Notes: generated by a model not told the origin, from the sequence alone. A stretch of 64,000 bases of DNA from Forficula auricularia (GCA_024734495.1 JALMQS010000075.1:3154935-3218934), one strand, 5' to 3'. Counted from the first letter of the stretch, positions 10,300 through 22,197 are shown. Made by a program: numbers and translations.

Positions 10300-11230
10300 A
10301 TTTTTACTTTACCATACAAGGTATGGTCAAGTATTGTAACCGTGCATGAAAAAAGTGGTTTTTTTCTTTCTTTTTTTTCGACATATCTCAAAAACGGCTA
10401 AAACTATTTTGATTAAAAAAATTGAGCGAAACCATGGCATTTCGCTCCACAAAAAAGCTCTAATAAGTAAAAATCGCAAAAATTATATTTTTTGAGATAA
10501 TAATTGTTTTGTCAAAATGTCTGTTAGTTAGTCTGGTTGTTACTCTGTTAGTCTGTGCGTTACCAAATTTTTGTGGACGAGCTAGCTCAAAAACTAGTAT
10601 GAATATCGAAACCAAATTTCACATGTAGTTTTGGTACATTGAGATTAAGACCTGATTAGATTTTGGTACATATCGACCCAAAATTAAGGGAGGTGGAGGG
10701 GGGAGGGGGTTTAAAAATTAAAAATCTAGGCCATTTGAGCAAACTCAACCAAATTTTGTATACATAATCAGTGGACCCTCAGAAGACTAAAAATTCAAAA
10801 ACTAACTGCCCAAAATGGGGGGGGGGGGGTTAAAAATGAAAATCTTGGCTATTTAGCAAACTCAACCAAATTTTGTATACATAATCAGTGGGACACCAGA
10901 AGTATAAAAATGCAAAAGCTAACTGCCCAAAATGGGGGGGGTGAAAAAATGAAAATCTTGGCTATTTAGCAAACTCAACCAAATTTTGTATAAATAATCA
11001 GTGGGACACCAGAAGTATAAAAATGCAAAAGCTAACTGCCCAAAATGGGGGGGGGGTGAAAAAATGAAAATATTGGCTATTTAGCAAACTCAACCAAATT
11101 TTGTATACATAATCAGTGGGACACCAGAAGTATAAAAATGCAAAAGCTAACCCCCCTTACATGATTATAAATAATTTTAGGGGCCAAGTTGTAGGGTAAA
11201 GTCAACTGGATGGCCACATCAGAAAACGTC
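10300..11230 (+). mobile_element. Family K repeat, copy 2, with expanded internal repeats
   Basis: Starts ACTTTACCATACAAGGTATG, ends GATGGCCACATCAG. Between about 10735 and 11150 there are four units of about 114-118 bp, each with AAACTCAACCAAATTTTGTA, an 'atcagtgggacaccagaag' block and a poly-G run. Only one or two such units exist in the K copies at 48700 and 58060, so the array expanded locally. Confidence 0.6.
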
Positions 11231-11383
11231 ATTTTATTTTTTTATATTTTTATTTTATTTGTGAAACACCACTATAACCCTTTAAAAACTCCTGTGCTTA
11301 ATATGTTTCACTATAAACCAACACCGGTTTCTCTAAATGATACCGTATAAATTTATTTACACCAGTACATTCATGGGCTCATG

Positions 11384-11591
11384 CAAGGGCGATTTTTAAA
11401 AAAATTTAAAAATTGAATATAAATTTCCATGTGTGTGTGTGGGGGGGGGGGTGCGTCTCCCCCCCCCCTCCCCCGCTTGGACAATTCGATCGCGACACAC
11501 TTTCGAGATAAAAAGTAGATCTTATATACATCGGGCACCTTATATACATTCTCCCCCCCCCCCCCATAAAAAACTCCTGGATCCGCCCTTG
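11384..11591. mobile_element. hAT-type MITE, copy 2
   Basis: Ends CAAGGGCG and GGATCCGCCCTTG; exact 8-bp target duplication GGCTCATG at 11376-11383 and 11592-11599. Shares the CTTGGACAATTCGATCGCGA and AAGTAGATCTTATATACATC blocks with copy 1, in opposite orientation. Confidence 0.85.
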
Positions 11592-11599
11592 GGCTCATG

Positions 11600-12735
11600 C
11601 TATCCATAATAATGCTTTTCAAGTTAGGTGCTTTTATTTGAATTTTACAACAAATTTAAAACCTCCATAAATAAATAAAGAATGAATTTAAAAATTCTAT
11701 AATTTAATAATATATTTTTACACAAATCTAGAATAATTTAAGATTATAATAAAATTGAGAAGTGAATCCAATCTAATTTTTGGCTCTATACTTTCTTTTT
11801 CATAAATTTTTTATAACTTATATCCTCAACTAAAAATTGGATTTATATATCTTAAAAGAGAAGATTTTATGATCCATTTCCCTTAAAACATACTATTCTA
11901 TTTTTCACCTCTAATTAATTATTTCTATTTCCATTCTTTATTTTTTCATTCCGCCCTCGTACCATACCTACCCAGCATATACCGGTAATGTTGTTATTCT
12001 TTCTTTCTTTTTTTTAATTCTCAGCCCATCTATTAATCCTCATCGTCTCTGATTTATTTCCGAATTTGAAATCAAGCTCAAATGAAACTGTTCGCCCCCT
12101 CCCCCCACACCCCTCAGCCTACCCGTCTATTCCATTATATAAAACGGAAACGCTCTCCCTAAGAGGTTTGTGTGTCTGCATTGCGCGTTGTTAAGACTAC
12201 CAAGTTGTACGCTTTACCCGGGGGTGTGGGGGGGGAGTCAGTTTATAAATGGTGATAGAGTGTAATTGTGTTATCTCGAGAGGTAGAGCGCTTTGAATAA
12301 CGCCCCAGAGGTACGGTTTTATATTGTAGGCGGTTTAACTCGTTTACCAAAAACAGGGCCGATTTGTACAACGGGCGGGATTGACCCCGGGGCCCCCCCG
12401 CCGTTAACCATCCACGCCCACTGTTTTTTATCCCGGCACAACCACCGCCCTAGAATTAAAGACACAAGACGATCAATAGCGAAAAGAAATTGCCTACTTG
12501 GACTATAACGAATAGATGGAAATAACCATAGAGCGAACGGGGTTCGCCCTTCTCGGATCCAAAGGGATTAACATGAAAGAAGACGAGCAAATTTATATGC
12601 CCATTTGGTTTAAACATTCTCACAGCTCAGTCATGCAGGGAGTCGCTTAAGAAAATTTGGTATTTAATAAATAGAAACCATTAAAGAATGTAGTTGGGGG
12701 GTGGAAAGTGGGGAAAAAGGGAGAGTTACTTATTA
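11600..12735. other. Unique region with a GC-richer island at about 12080-12640
   Basis: The first half is AT-rich. The island contains many CpGs and C-rich tracts and has no partner elsewhere in the window. A 71-codon frame in it (12293-12508) shows no recognisable domain. Could be host regulatory or single-copy sequence. Confidence 0.35.
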
Positions 12736-12737
12736 TA

Positions 12738-12800
12738 ATCGGCTTGCGCGACGACGCCGACGGGATTTTTTTTAAATTTTAAAACCCACTAATACACTAC
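12738..12800 (-). repeat. End module E, copy 2
   Basis: Reverse complement reads GTATTAGTGGGTTTTAAAAT, then CGTCGTCGCGCAAGCCGATT, matching window positions 20-78 and 51535-51592. Confidence 0.55.
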
Positions 12801-13385
12801 GGCGCGATATAATAGATCCACCAATCAAAACTTTGTTAAATAACAAATTATTTAAAAAAAATTATAGAAAACTATATAATTTGTTCTATTAATTCTCAAA
12901 TTATCATATTATTCAATAAATATTTTTGATATTTGTTGTATTTTATTTAAAAAAATAAGTAAAATTATCCCAGTCTGCTTAAACTTCAGAAATATCCATT
13001 TTGTATATTTGATCTTTCTATCAATGATTCATTAATTCAAAATTATTCATTTTATTGATATTTCAAATGGAATTTGATCTTTTATTAAAACTTTATTTAA
13101 ATGAAAAGTAATATTGAGAAAGTAGGATAATTTGTAATTGTATCTTTTAATTCAATTTCACTTTTTTTTTTTTTTTTTTTTATAAAATTCAAAAATTATC
13201 AACAATATTTATTGAATATGTTAGTTTAAGAGTTAACGGAACAAATTATATGAATATTTGTAAAAATTTTTAAATAATTTGGTGTTTAATCAAGTTTTTA
13301 TTAATGGCTCAATTTTTTGCACCATAGTGTGATTTATGACAAATATAATTTATTAAAATTAGTAAATTTAAATTATTATTTTAAA
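12801..13385. other. AT-rich sequence with a T20 run
   Basis: Low-complexity A/T DNA; poly-T at about 13160-13180. No coding signal. Confidence 0.5.
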
Positions 13386-13389
13386 ACCA

Positions 13390-13450
13390 ACTGCGGAGTC
13401 CAAGCCCCCTGCCCAGCAGGATGCCCGCCAAAAGAGGGCTTCGCAGCTGT
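13390..13450 (-). repeat. GC-rich module GC-B, copy 1
   Basis: Minus strand starts AGCTGCGAAGCCCTCTTTTG and ends GGCTTGGACTCCGCAGTT. A diverged copy with the same AGCTGCGAAGCCC edge lies at 41740-41802. Both are preceded by the same 'aaattttaataaattt' AT block, so this is likely one end of a repeat family. Confidence 0.45.
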
Positions 13451-13459
13451 TTTTTATAT

Positions 13460-13995
13460 ATAATTGTTCTTTAGATATACCTACAATCAATGGGATTTAT
13501 AAGATTTTGATTAATCTACATTGAAAAAATGAAGAAAAAGTCAAAACTTTTACAAATCTTTGTAAATTTTGGTGACATTGAAATTTTTTAACAGTGTATT
13601 ATGGGTTTGAGCTAGAAAGCTGGAACAAATTTTATCAAATTTAAGGTCATAAGCGCTACAAGCTATTAAGAGTTCCCATATACAATTCCATTATTTTTGA
13701 TTTTCTGCATTATTCAACTTAAGGTTTTGAAAATCCCCCCCCCCCCACTTCCATTTTTTACACGCTTTATATTAGATTCTCCTGTAGGTATGCATTTCTA
13801 GCCTTTAGGAAGTCCACTGATTATGTATAAAAAATTTGGTTGAGTTTGTTCGAAAGGGCTAGAATTTTTATTTTTGAACCCCCCCCCCCCCCCCATTTAA
13901 CTATAGTTTATTTTTTACTTTTTAATCTTAATTAATTTTATAGAGAAAAGTTTGCTGAATTTAACGGAATAAAAGTCACATTGATACATTCATAG
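13460..13995 (-). repeat. Family K relic
   Basis: The block from 13730 to 13900 contains the C-rich tract, 'ccactgattatgtataaaaa' and TTTGGTTGAGTTTGTTCG of K repeats, in the orientation of the copy at 57970. Ends are not found. Confidence 0.4.
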
Positions 13996-14006
13996 ATAAA
14001 TACATA

Positions 14007-14124
14007 CCCTAGTAGTACAATGTTTCATACTATACCTATAGTAACTATATAGTGCCTATATAGATTCTCAAAATCTATATAGGCACTATGTAGTTACTAT
14101 ATAGTATGAAATATTGTGCTAGGG
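14007..14124. mobile_element. Hairpin MITE with TA target duplication
   Basis: 118 bp, nearly perfect inverted repeat: left CCCTAGTAGTACAATGTTTC, right ending ATTGTGCTAGGG, loop of about 8 bases. Flanked by TA on both sides (14005-14006 and 14125-14126), as for Tc1/mariner-type elements. Confidence 0.7.
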
Positions 14125-14493
14125 TACATATAGGTGAAGCTAATTTTTGACCCTCCCCTTCATTTTGGGTGGTTATTTTCGATTTTTTTTTTAAATCCAC
14201 AAAATCGTTTTAAATGATCGAAAAGTGAATCTGCGTTAGTTAGCTGACATCGTAAAGATATCAAAAGAACGTGTTGGCTTTATATTACATGAGCATTTGA
14301 GTATGGTAATAAAATTGTTTAAAATAATAAAACTGATTTATTATTTACACTTTACTTCCAATTAAAATTAGGCATACAATGAAAATGAAAAGGGGGCGAT
14401 AGGTGTTAGTCAACCTCCAAAAAGGGGAGATGGCCACAAAAGCTTGGGAACCACTGTCTTAGACTATTAGAAATCTGTGTATTCTATCAAAAG

Positions 14494-15412
14494 TATGTGG
14501 GCAATAAATAGTAAGACTTTTTAATTTAAATTTCGCGCTGAAACCCATTCGTCGAAATATATTTTTTCTAGGTTGGTATGACTGTCAGTGACATCTGTGC
14601 CACATGTCACATCAAAATAATCATTGGTGTTTAGTATACGCTTGTCTTTCTGAAGTACAAAAAGTGCATTCGGCGATTTTTACAATGAGTGAAATTATTC
14701 AACAAAGAAGTTCCATTAAATTTTGTGTGCGGAATCAAATTTCTGGTGCCGAAACGTTCGGAATGTTGCAAAAGGCCTTCGGTGATAATTGTATGTCGCG
14801 AGCAAGTGTTTTTGATTGGTACAAACTGTTCAAAGAGGGTCGAGAACGTGTTGACGAAGAACAAGTCAAAAAACAAGGTCCTGTTGACAGTTTTCTTCGA
14901 TTATCGAGGTGTGGTGCACTCCGAATTCCTTCCGACTGGCCAAACTGTCAACAAGGAATACTATTTGAGTGTTATGCGTTGTTTGAGCGAAGCTATTCGT
15001 AAAAAGTGGCCGGAATTATGGGCCGACAACTCTTGGTTTTTGCACCACGATAATGCACCTTCGCATACTGAATTGATTATTCGTGAGTTTTTCGCCAACA
15101 ATTCAATCAATATCGTTCCACAACCACCGTATTCGCCTGATTTAGTTCCTTGTAACTTCTGGCTGTTCAGCAAACTCACCGGTCCGGGGAAACCGTTTTG
15201 AGTCAATTGAAGATATTAAACGCGAATCGCTACGCGCATTGAAGGCTATTCCGGAAATTGGCTTTAACAACTGTTTCGAGGTTTGGAAAAAACATTGGCG
15301 CAAGTGTATTGTGGCCGGGGAGGATTACTTTGAGGGGGACGAAATAGATTTGTAAAAATAAATAAAGAATTTTAAAATTAAGAACAAAGTCTTACTATTT
15401 ATTGCCCACAGT
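14494..15412 (+). mobile_element. Deleted mariner-like element
   Basis: Exact 25-bp terminal inverted repeats: TGTGGGCAATAAATAGTAAG at 14496 onward and its complement ending at 15410. A TA precedes the left end and another lies one base after the right end. About 0.92 kb, shorter than a full mariner of about 1.3 kb, because the central part of the transposase is deleted. Confidence 0.85.
14685..15355 (+). pseudogene. Mariner transposase pseudogene (internally deleted, frameshifted)
   Basis: The N-terminal part is the HTH region: 'IKFCVRNQISGAETFGMLQK' then 'RASVFDWYKLFKEGRE'. Codons from the second half of the HTH region to just before the second catalytic block are missing. The C-terminal part resumes in another frame with VLLTVFFDYRGVVHSEFLP, then 'WFLHHDNAPSHTE' (second catalytic Asp) and 'PPYSPDLVPCNFWLF'. 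In the last motif the third catalytic Asp is Asn, 35 residues after the second, so the family is DD34D-type but this copy is dead. A further frameshift at about 15190 is followed by 'RFESIEDIK' and the C-terminus 'DYFEGDEIDL' with stop at 15353-15355. Start chosen at the ATG of MSEIIQQ. Confidence 0.85.
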
Positions 15413-15469
15413 AGTACTTGTTACGTGAATTTTGGGACACCCTTTATATAATAGGACAATTTTTTAAAT

Positions 15470-15830
15470 GCACTCTCTCTATTTGATAAGATTCGAAGAG
15501 TGAAAAAAGCGAGACAAATCCTTCATGACGAGGTTGTTCGGATGTCGTCTTAACTCTATAACCATCCCCGAATTCGCCCTCTTAGGAAGGCAGGGCCCCT
15601 GGTTTATACGAGCGTGCGTGTCTTGGTTTTACGGCCCCCACCCGAACGAACAACGGCATCAATGATGCACTAACCCCCGAGCCATTCGAGCTGCTAACAA
15701 ATGCTCTAGTGAAAAACACGAGCCACTTTATTTACCGCCCAAAACCTCCACTCGGGCTGATTACCCTCCCCCAGGAAAATGGCCTCTCCCTCAGGAGCGG
15801 GGAGAGATTTCCTTCTTCTAATTAAATTAA
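15470..15830. other. GC-richer unique segment
   Basis: CpG-containing sequence (for example around 15580-15720) between repeats, with no partner in the window and no long frame. Possibly host single-copy DNA. Confidence 0.35.
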
Positions 15831-16109
15831 CAGTATAGCTATATGGTACTTCTCTCATTAAGTACTCACTCACTTTATTCCACAACGTTATTCATTATGC
15901 CAAATAGAAAATGTTCATAATTTTATGCCCGTATACATTTAATTTTTAGCACACATTCCTAACAAAGATGTCATTTCATATTTAACTAAGGGCCAGTTTC
16001 ATAAAAAAAATTGATCCATGGCTCACTCCAATCTGGATTGCGAGTCAATCGTTGAGTCAAAGCTATATGATTTGCATAAAATTTTTATAAAAAAATATAA
16101 TAAAACCGA
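15831..16109. other. AT-rich sequence, nothing recognised
   Basis: No coding frame or repeat partner identified. Confidence 0.4.
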
Positions 16110-17084
16110 ATTCAAAACTAGATGAGAATCAATCGCTATTTTTGGTTTAAAGTCGATTTCACTATGTCTTCAGCAATGGTTACCAATAAAAACCGAAACG
16201 TCAAAAATCCAATATAGAATGGTTATTCCTCAAGTACTAGATAAGAATCAATCGCTATTTTTGGTTTTAACTCGATTTCTCTATGTCTTCAGCAAAGGTA
16301 ACGGATAAGAAAACAACGCAGTTGCTATGGTTACTTATGAAATTTCCTCCCAAATTTTTAGCATTTCACAGAGAGAAGCCTATCCATTCTTACTTATGCA
16401 AGGCTAAATGAGCTATATTACAACTTTCAAATGAATAAATTTTAAAGAATTTAAAAAATTAAAAAAGTACTCTCTTACTCTAGAGTAAAGTACTTTAAAA
16501 TATAATTTTACTAAAAACTTTATTTAACCTTTTTTGTGGTCCCCAAGGTACTTAATTAGGATATTAAATTTCATCAAAATTGGTTAAGTCATTTTCAAGA
16601 TATTTAGAAAAAACTAAAAAAGTACTGAAATAAAGTACTAATGTTTGTGGGCCGATATGTACCAAAAACTAATCAGCGCTTCATTTTGTTAAACTAATGG
16701 TAGGTTTTCAATTTCATTTCAATCGGTGCAACGGTGTGGAAAAAATCGTGGGCCAAAAAACGATAACATACATACATATAATACATACATACATCCATAC
16801 ATCCGCACGCACTAAATGAAAAAATGGCACTTTTTGGCCTCTCGACGAGACCCCATGTAATTTTTGGCAAACCCGTCACGTGCTAAAATTCAACCTAATT
16901 GAATACTACAATTTGTGACTTTAATTGAGTTCATGGGTTCCGTAGTCTTTACCTGAGGACCCGTTGAAGCCACACTTGCTGCCAGACCGATTACAATACT
17001 TTCCCCATGCTTCGCATTGGATAAAGTAAAAATTAAAATCAACAAATAAAATAATAATAACTCAAAAATCAAATAAAATCCATT

Positions 17085-18690
17085 AAAAGGTATAAAAATA
17101 ATTATCTAATTTCGTTGCAACTAAACGACGAAATTGTTACATGAAATCAGTTTTTAAAGTCGGTGCCAAACATATATATTTTATGAATCGAACTCGACGG
17201 ATCTTACTTAGTACGCTCGCTTATATAGTTTGTTTGGCACCGACTTCAAAAAGTGATTTCATGTTAATATTTCGTCGTTTAATTGTAACTAAATTAGATA
17301 TTTATTTTATACCTTTTAGTGGATTTTATTTTATTTTTAAGTTATTATTATTTTATTATTTGGATTTAATTTTTTTGAAGACGTTTTTATTTTTTTTATA
17401 AAAATTATTTTTATTTTTCTCTTTTTAGTGATGTTATTAATAGTGACTTAAGATGATACCTTGCAGAAAGCGTCATGCGAATGAATCAGAAAATGATAAA
17501 TTTATTAAACCATTTATTTTACATGAATTTATGCATACATTGTTTTTGAGCTTCGACTCCGGAGATTACTTCTCCACCATCGAGTGTACTTGATCATCTT
17601 TAGTCCATGTTTTTAATAAGAGGAAAAAACTAATTAAAGAAAAAAACCCTCTTTTCCGATAATTATTCCAATTCCATATTTCGGAAATTAATCCATCCAA
17701 TTAATTTCCTTCCTCATCATGTCCATAATTCGAATTCATCAGAAAATGATATTTTTTTTTTTTAATTTTATTAAACCAATTATTTTACATTAATTAATGT
17801 ATACATTGTATTTTTGCTTCGATTCCGGAGATTACTTCTCCACCATCAAGTGTCCTTATTCATCTTAAGTCCTTGTTTTTAATAAGAGGAAAAATCTAAT
17901 TAGATAAAAAAACCTCTTTTCCGATAATTATTTCAATTCCATTATTCCCCAATCAAGTCGATTGGTTTTTCTGTTCATCAGAAAATGATAATAAAATTCA
18001 ATTCATAAATATAGAAATTCTCTCGAAATGTTTGCAGGTTTTAAATGAATTTTTTAAGATTGTTTTTTTACAAAAGATTTTATTTATTATAATTTCGATT
18101 ATTTGCTCATAAGAATTGGAGAATTACGTTATTTGGTTATTGGTCATATCTTCAGAATTTGACCAAATTAATATGGGACCACCCTAAGGTACCCTCTTTC
18201 CAATAAAAAAAGAATCATTAAAATCGGTTCATAAACAAAAAGTTATGCCTAATGAAAAAAAACAGGACCAATCGGAAACTAGACTGAACCCAATGCAAAA
18301 AAAATCATCAAAATCGGTTCACAATTGACGAAGATATGAGGTAACATAGACAAAAAAAATCTTTCAAATCGGTCGGCGTGGCAAAAAGTTCTCGCTAAAC
18401 ATACATAAAATAAATAAATAGTTAGGTATCTTGACTATCCTGGAGCTATACTGATCCAAATGCAGAAAGAATCATTAAAATCGGTTCATAAACAAAGAAA
18501 TTATGTCTGAACAAACATAACAAAAACCAATGAAAAAAAAACGAGACCAAATGGAAACTATACTGAACCTAATGCAAAAAAATCATCAAAATCGGTTCAC
18601 ATTTGGCGAAAAAATGAGGTAACAAAGACAAAAAAAAATTCAGTCGAATTAAGAACCTTCTCCTTTTTTGAAGTCGGTTAAAAACATAAT
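17085..18690 (-). mobile_element. Family P composite repeat, copy 1 (interrupted)
   Basis: The palindromic P core is at 17085-17400: arms with TTCGTCGTTTAGTTGTAAC and complement around a 'cgaactcgacggatctta' loop. The body is at about 18060-18690 and ends with CTCCTTTTTTGAAGTCGGTT. Between them, 17452-18050 is foreign and consists of direct repeats. Core and body are adjacent in the copy at 47560-48280, which shows the interruption. Confidence 0.55.
17484..17990 (+). repeat. Direct repeats of about 250 bp
   Basis: Two copies (about 17484-17665 and 17738-17943) share 'catcagaaaatgata', 'ggagattacttctccaccat' and 'aataagaggaaaaa', and a third copy begins at about 17976. Not coding. Confidence 0.6.
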
Positions 18691-18714
18691 AGTGGTTGAG
18701 TCAACTCATGGTAA

Positions 18715-21125
18715 AATAAACTGATGTGGCATCCATGGGACTTTACCATACACCTGAGTCTTCTCTTATATTTAATTTTAAATTAAAATATTTATAATTA
18801 TTTACGAAAGAACCGCCCCCCCCTCTTAATTTTAGGTCCATTATCATTTAATTATGAGACTATTCTATTAGAAATATCACCTTTCTTCAATTTTTGTTTG
18901 AAAATATTTTTGACCCCTGACCCCCCCCCCTTCCTACAGACACACACACTCAATTTCACATATTGAGAAATTTTCATAAAGTCGTATAGGGTTCATGTGC
19001 AAAATTTCGACTCCCATTAAAGCCTTATATTATAGTTCTAATTTTTTGAACTCCCCCTCCCCATTTTGGTTCCCGAAAAAAATAACTCTTTTTACTTTAT
19101 CCAATTCGAAGCATGGGGAAAGTATTGTAATCGGTCTTGCGCCAAGCGCGACTTCAAAGGGTCCTCAGGTAAAGACTATGGAACCAATTAAGGTCACAAA
19201 TTGAAGTATTCAACTAGATTGAATTTTAGCACGTGACGGTTTTGCCAAAAATTACCTGGGATCTTGTCGAGAGGCCAAAAAGTGCCATTTTTTTGGAAGT
19301 GCGTGGTGATGGATGGATGGATGTATGTTATCGTTTTTTTCGTCCACGATTTTTTCCACACCGTTGTACTGATTGAATTGAAATTGAAAACCTACCATTA
19401 GTTTAACAAAATGAAGCGCTGATTAGTTTTTGGTGCATATCGGTCCACAAACATTAGTACTTTATTTCAGTACTTTTTAGATTTTTCTAAATATCTTGAA
19501 AATGACTTAACTAATTTTGATGAAATTTAATATCGTAATTAAGTACCTTGGGGACCACAAAAAAGATTAAATAAAGTTTTTAGTAAAATTATATTTTAAA
19601 GTACTTTACTCTAGAGTAAGATAGTACTTTTTTTAATATTTTATTTTAAATTCCTTAAATTTTATTCATTGGATCGTTTTAATATAGCTCATTTAACCTT
19701 GCTTAAGTGAGAATGGATAGGCTTCTCGCTGTGAAATGCTAAAAATTTGGGAGGAAATTTTATAAGTAACCTTAGCAACTGCGTTGTTTTCTTATCCGTT
19801 ACCTTTGCTGAAGACATAGAGGAATCGAGTTAAAATCAAAAATAGCAATTGATACTCATCTAGTACTTGAGGAATAATCATTCTATATTGGATTTTTGAC
19901 GTTTCGGTTTTTATTGGTAACCATTGCTGAAGACATAGAGGAATCGAGTTAAAATCAAAAACAGCTATTGATTCTCATCTAGTACTTGAGGAATAACTAT
20001 TCTATATTGAATTTTTGACGTTTCGGTTTTTATTGGTAACCATTGCTGCAGACATAGAGGAATCGACATAAAATCAAAAATAGCGATTGATTCTCATCTA
20101 GTACTTGAGGAATAACCATTCTGCATTAGATTGTTGACGCTTCGATTATTATTGGTAACCATTGCTGAAGACATGGAGGAATCGGCTTAAAATCAAAAAT
20201 AACGATCGATTCTTGTCTAATACTAGAGGAATAACCTTATTGTATTCCATTTTTGATGTTTTGACTATTAATGGCAACCTCTACTGAAAACGTGGAAGAA
20301 TCGATTTAAGCTTGAGTTGTTTACCAAAAAAAGAATTTAGTATTTTTGATTTTAAGTAAGTCGATTCTTCCACGTTTTCAGTAGAGGTTGCCATTAATAG
20401 TCAAAACATCAAAAATGGAATGCAATACGGTTATTCCTCTAGTATTAGACAAGAATCGATAGTTATTTTTGATTTTAAGTCGATTCCTCCATGTCTTCAG
20501 CAATGGTTACCAATAATAATCGAAGCGTCAAAAATCTAATGTAGAATTGTTATTCCTCAAGTACTAGATGAGAATCAATCGCTATTTTTGAATTTAAGTC
20601 AACATGGACTGCAAATAGCAAGGGATATCTGATTAATAATAATGGAATAAACATATTAATATTTCAAATGAATTTGGATAAAGTTTAGCAACGATCCGTT
20701 GCAGTTTATTTATTATAGGTTCATATTTAATTTTTTTCGGTTTTTTCAGTTTGAAAATCTTATAATTGTAATCCCCCACTCCTCCACCCCCTTAATTTTG
20801 GGTCGATATGCACCAAAATCTAATCAGCTCTTAATCTCAATGTACCTAAACTAGATGTGAAATTTCGTTTTGATATTCCCACTAGTTTTTCGAGCTAATG
20901 CGTTGACAATAATTTGGTAACGTATGCTTAACTAACAGATATTTTGGTAAAACAGTTAATATAATTTTTTCAATGTTCACTTATTAGTGATTTTTTGTAG
21001 ACCAAAACACCATGGTTTTGCCCAATTTTTTTAGTCAAAATAATTTCAGCTATTTTTGAGATATTTCGAAAAAACGAAGAAAAAAACACACTTTTTTCAT
21101 GCACGATAGCAATACTTAACCATAC
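18715..21125 (-). mobile_element. Family K repeat, split copy
   Basis: The right-end block (GATGTGGCATCCATGGGACT, 18720) and the left-end block (CATGCACGATAGCAATACTT, CATACC, about 21090-21125) of K lie on either side of the right arm of the foldback (19079-20610). This suggests the foldback arm inserted into, or recombined with, a K copy. Confidence 0.45.
19808..20330 (+). repeat. Tandem array, 119-bp period
   Basis: CTGAAGACATAGAGGAATCG recurs at 19808, 19927, 20046 (as CTGCAGACATAG), 20165 and 20284 (diverged), exactly 119 bases apart each time. Each unit ends GTTTCGGTTTTTATTGGTAA or a variant. Confidence 0.8.
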
Positions 21126-21129
21126 CCAG

Positions 21130-22015
21130 CAGGTTGGCAACGCGAAATTTAGTTATTTTTGTAAAAATAATCATATTTTTATACCTAACTTATAAGAAAA
21201 TTAAATAATTTTTTTTTAATTAAAAAAAATATATAACCTTAAAATAAAGATAAGAGTAAATAAATATTATACTATATATAATAGCCTAGATTAATTTGCA
21301 ACAACGCTCAGAGAATGCTGCCGACAGGGAGCGCTGATGCCGGCGGTATATTTGCGGCAAATTTGAAATATAATTGTAATTTGAACTCGAATTTCGAAAT
21401 GAAAGACTCCAATTGATTTTAAATTATGAAACATTAAATATATTGATAATTATTCCCCCCCCTCCCCTCACCACTCAAAAATTAAATATTCAATTCACTT
21501 TTCTTTGCACACAGAAAAAGAAATTAATCACATCTTATTTGATTTATATTTTATATATTTTTTGTTTATTTTTTAATAATTTTTTAAAAATCTAAATATT
21601 GTTATTCTTATTTTTTGATTTTTACAAAATTGAACGACTTAAGACACGCATGCCCATATGAGTTTCTCATTGCAATACTGGAGGGAGCAGCCTGTCATAC
21701 AAACAACACCTGATCTCTTTCAAATATTTGGAGCTTTATATCGATTATCGATCCCAAATTTAAAAAAAATGATATAATAAAATTCTCCTTCTCACACGAT
21801 TCCACTTATTTAAATAAATCTATTTCCACACAAAAAATATCACAATGCTGTAGATTATAGAAAAAAAAATACTTCCAGATTCATATCTAGAGCCTCATTT
21901 CTGTAGCTGTGTCAGGACGAAAATGAGGCGAAACTTTTAAGAGACTATGTATTTTCGGGAGTTTACAGGTATACATTTGGAGGGTGGTTTTTTAAGAGGA
22001 ATAAAATTTTTGGAC
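21130..22015 (+). repeat. AT-rich region and interspersed repeat shared with 6975-7330
   Basis: Holds a GC-rich hairpin at about 21305-21360 (GCCGACAGGGAGCGC) and two blocks, 21385-21480 and 21940-22015, that match 6980-7145 in reverse. The remainder is AT-rich without genes. Confidence 0.45.
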
Positions 22016-22095
22016 CGAGACGCTGCCCGCCAGGGCACAAGCCCGGAGAGCCGAGCTTCGAGGGCGTGTCGAAGGCACGCACTAAAAGCTCGTAT
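22016..22095 (+). repeat. GC-rich module GC-A, copy 3
   Basis: GAGACGCTGCCCGCCAGGGC, then AGCCCGGAGAGCCGAGCTTC, then GGCGTGTCGAAGGCACGC. Abuts the foldback element at 22096. Confidence 0.6.
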
Positions 22096-22197
22096 TTAAT
22101 ATTGATTTACTGTGAGTTAAGGATACTAGGTCACTTATTTCACATTAAAATTAAAAAATTAAAAGATATAAAATTTTTTTCTTTTTCAATATATATA

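Larger units (their letters stand above)
9064..11325. repeat. Foldback element with GGTGTTGGTTTATAGTG ends
   Basis: Left end GGTGTTGGTTTATAGTGAAA (9066) and right end TTTCACTATAAACCAACACC (about 11309-11328) are reverse complements. Inner arm blocks (CACAGGAGTTTTTAAAGGG, TAGTGGTGTTCCAC, 10072-10110) mirror 11265-11310. The interior carries a type-a hammerhead-like pair at 10172-10262, with a LINE fragment (9128-9733) and a K repeat (10300-11230) inserted in it. Confidence 0.55.
16110..20610. mobile_element. Large foldback element with tandem repeats in its arms
   Basis: Left arm about 16110-17035 and right arm about 19079-20010 are reverse complements over roughly 0.9 kb. Shared blocks include CTTTATCCAAT, GCATGGGGAAAGTATTGTAA, AGCACGTGACGG and AGTACTTTACTCTAGAGTAA. 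The outer part of each arm consists of 119-bp tandem units, at least one and a half on the left and five on the right; the right side then turns into an inverted set at about 20340-20610. Long arms built of tandem repeats recall Foldback-type elements. The 2-kb interior is filled by P and K repeats. No transposase seen. Confidence 0.6.

Noticed and set aside
16890..17072. Frames at 16890-17072 (-) and 18995-19204 (+) with a shared peptide containing KHGESIVIGLA
   Set aside because: The two lie in opposite arms of the foldback element and are the same repeat sequence translated; no known domain.
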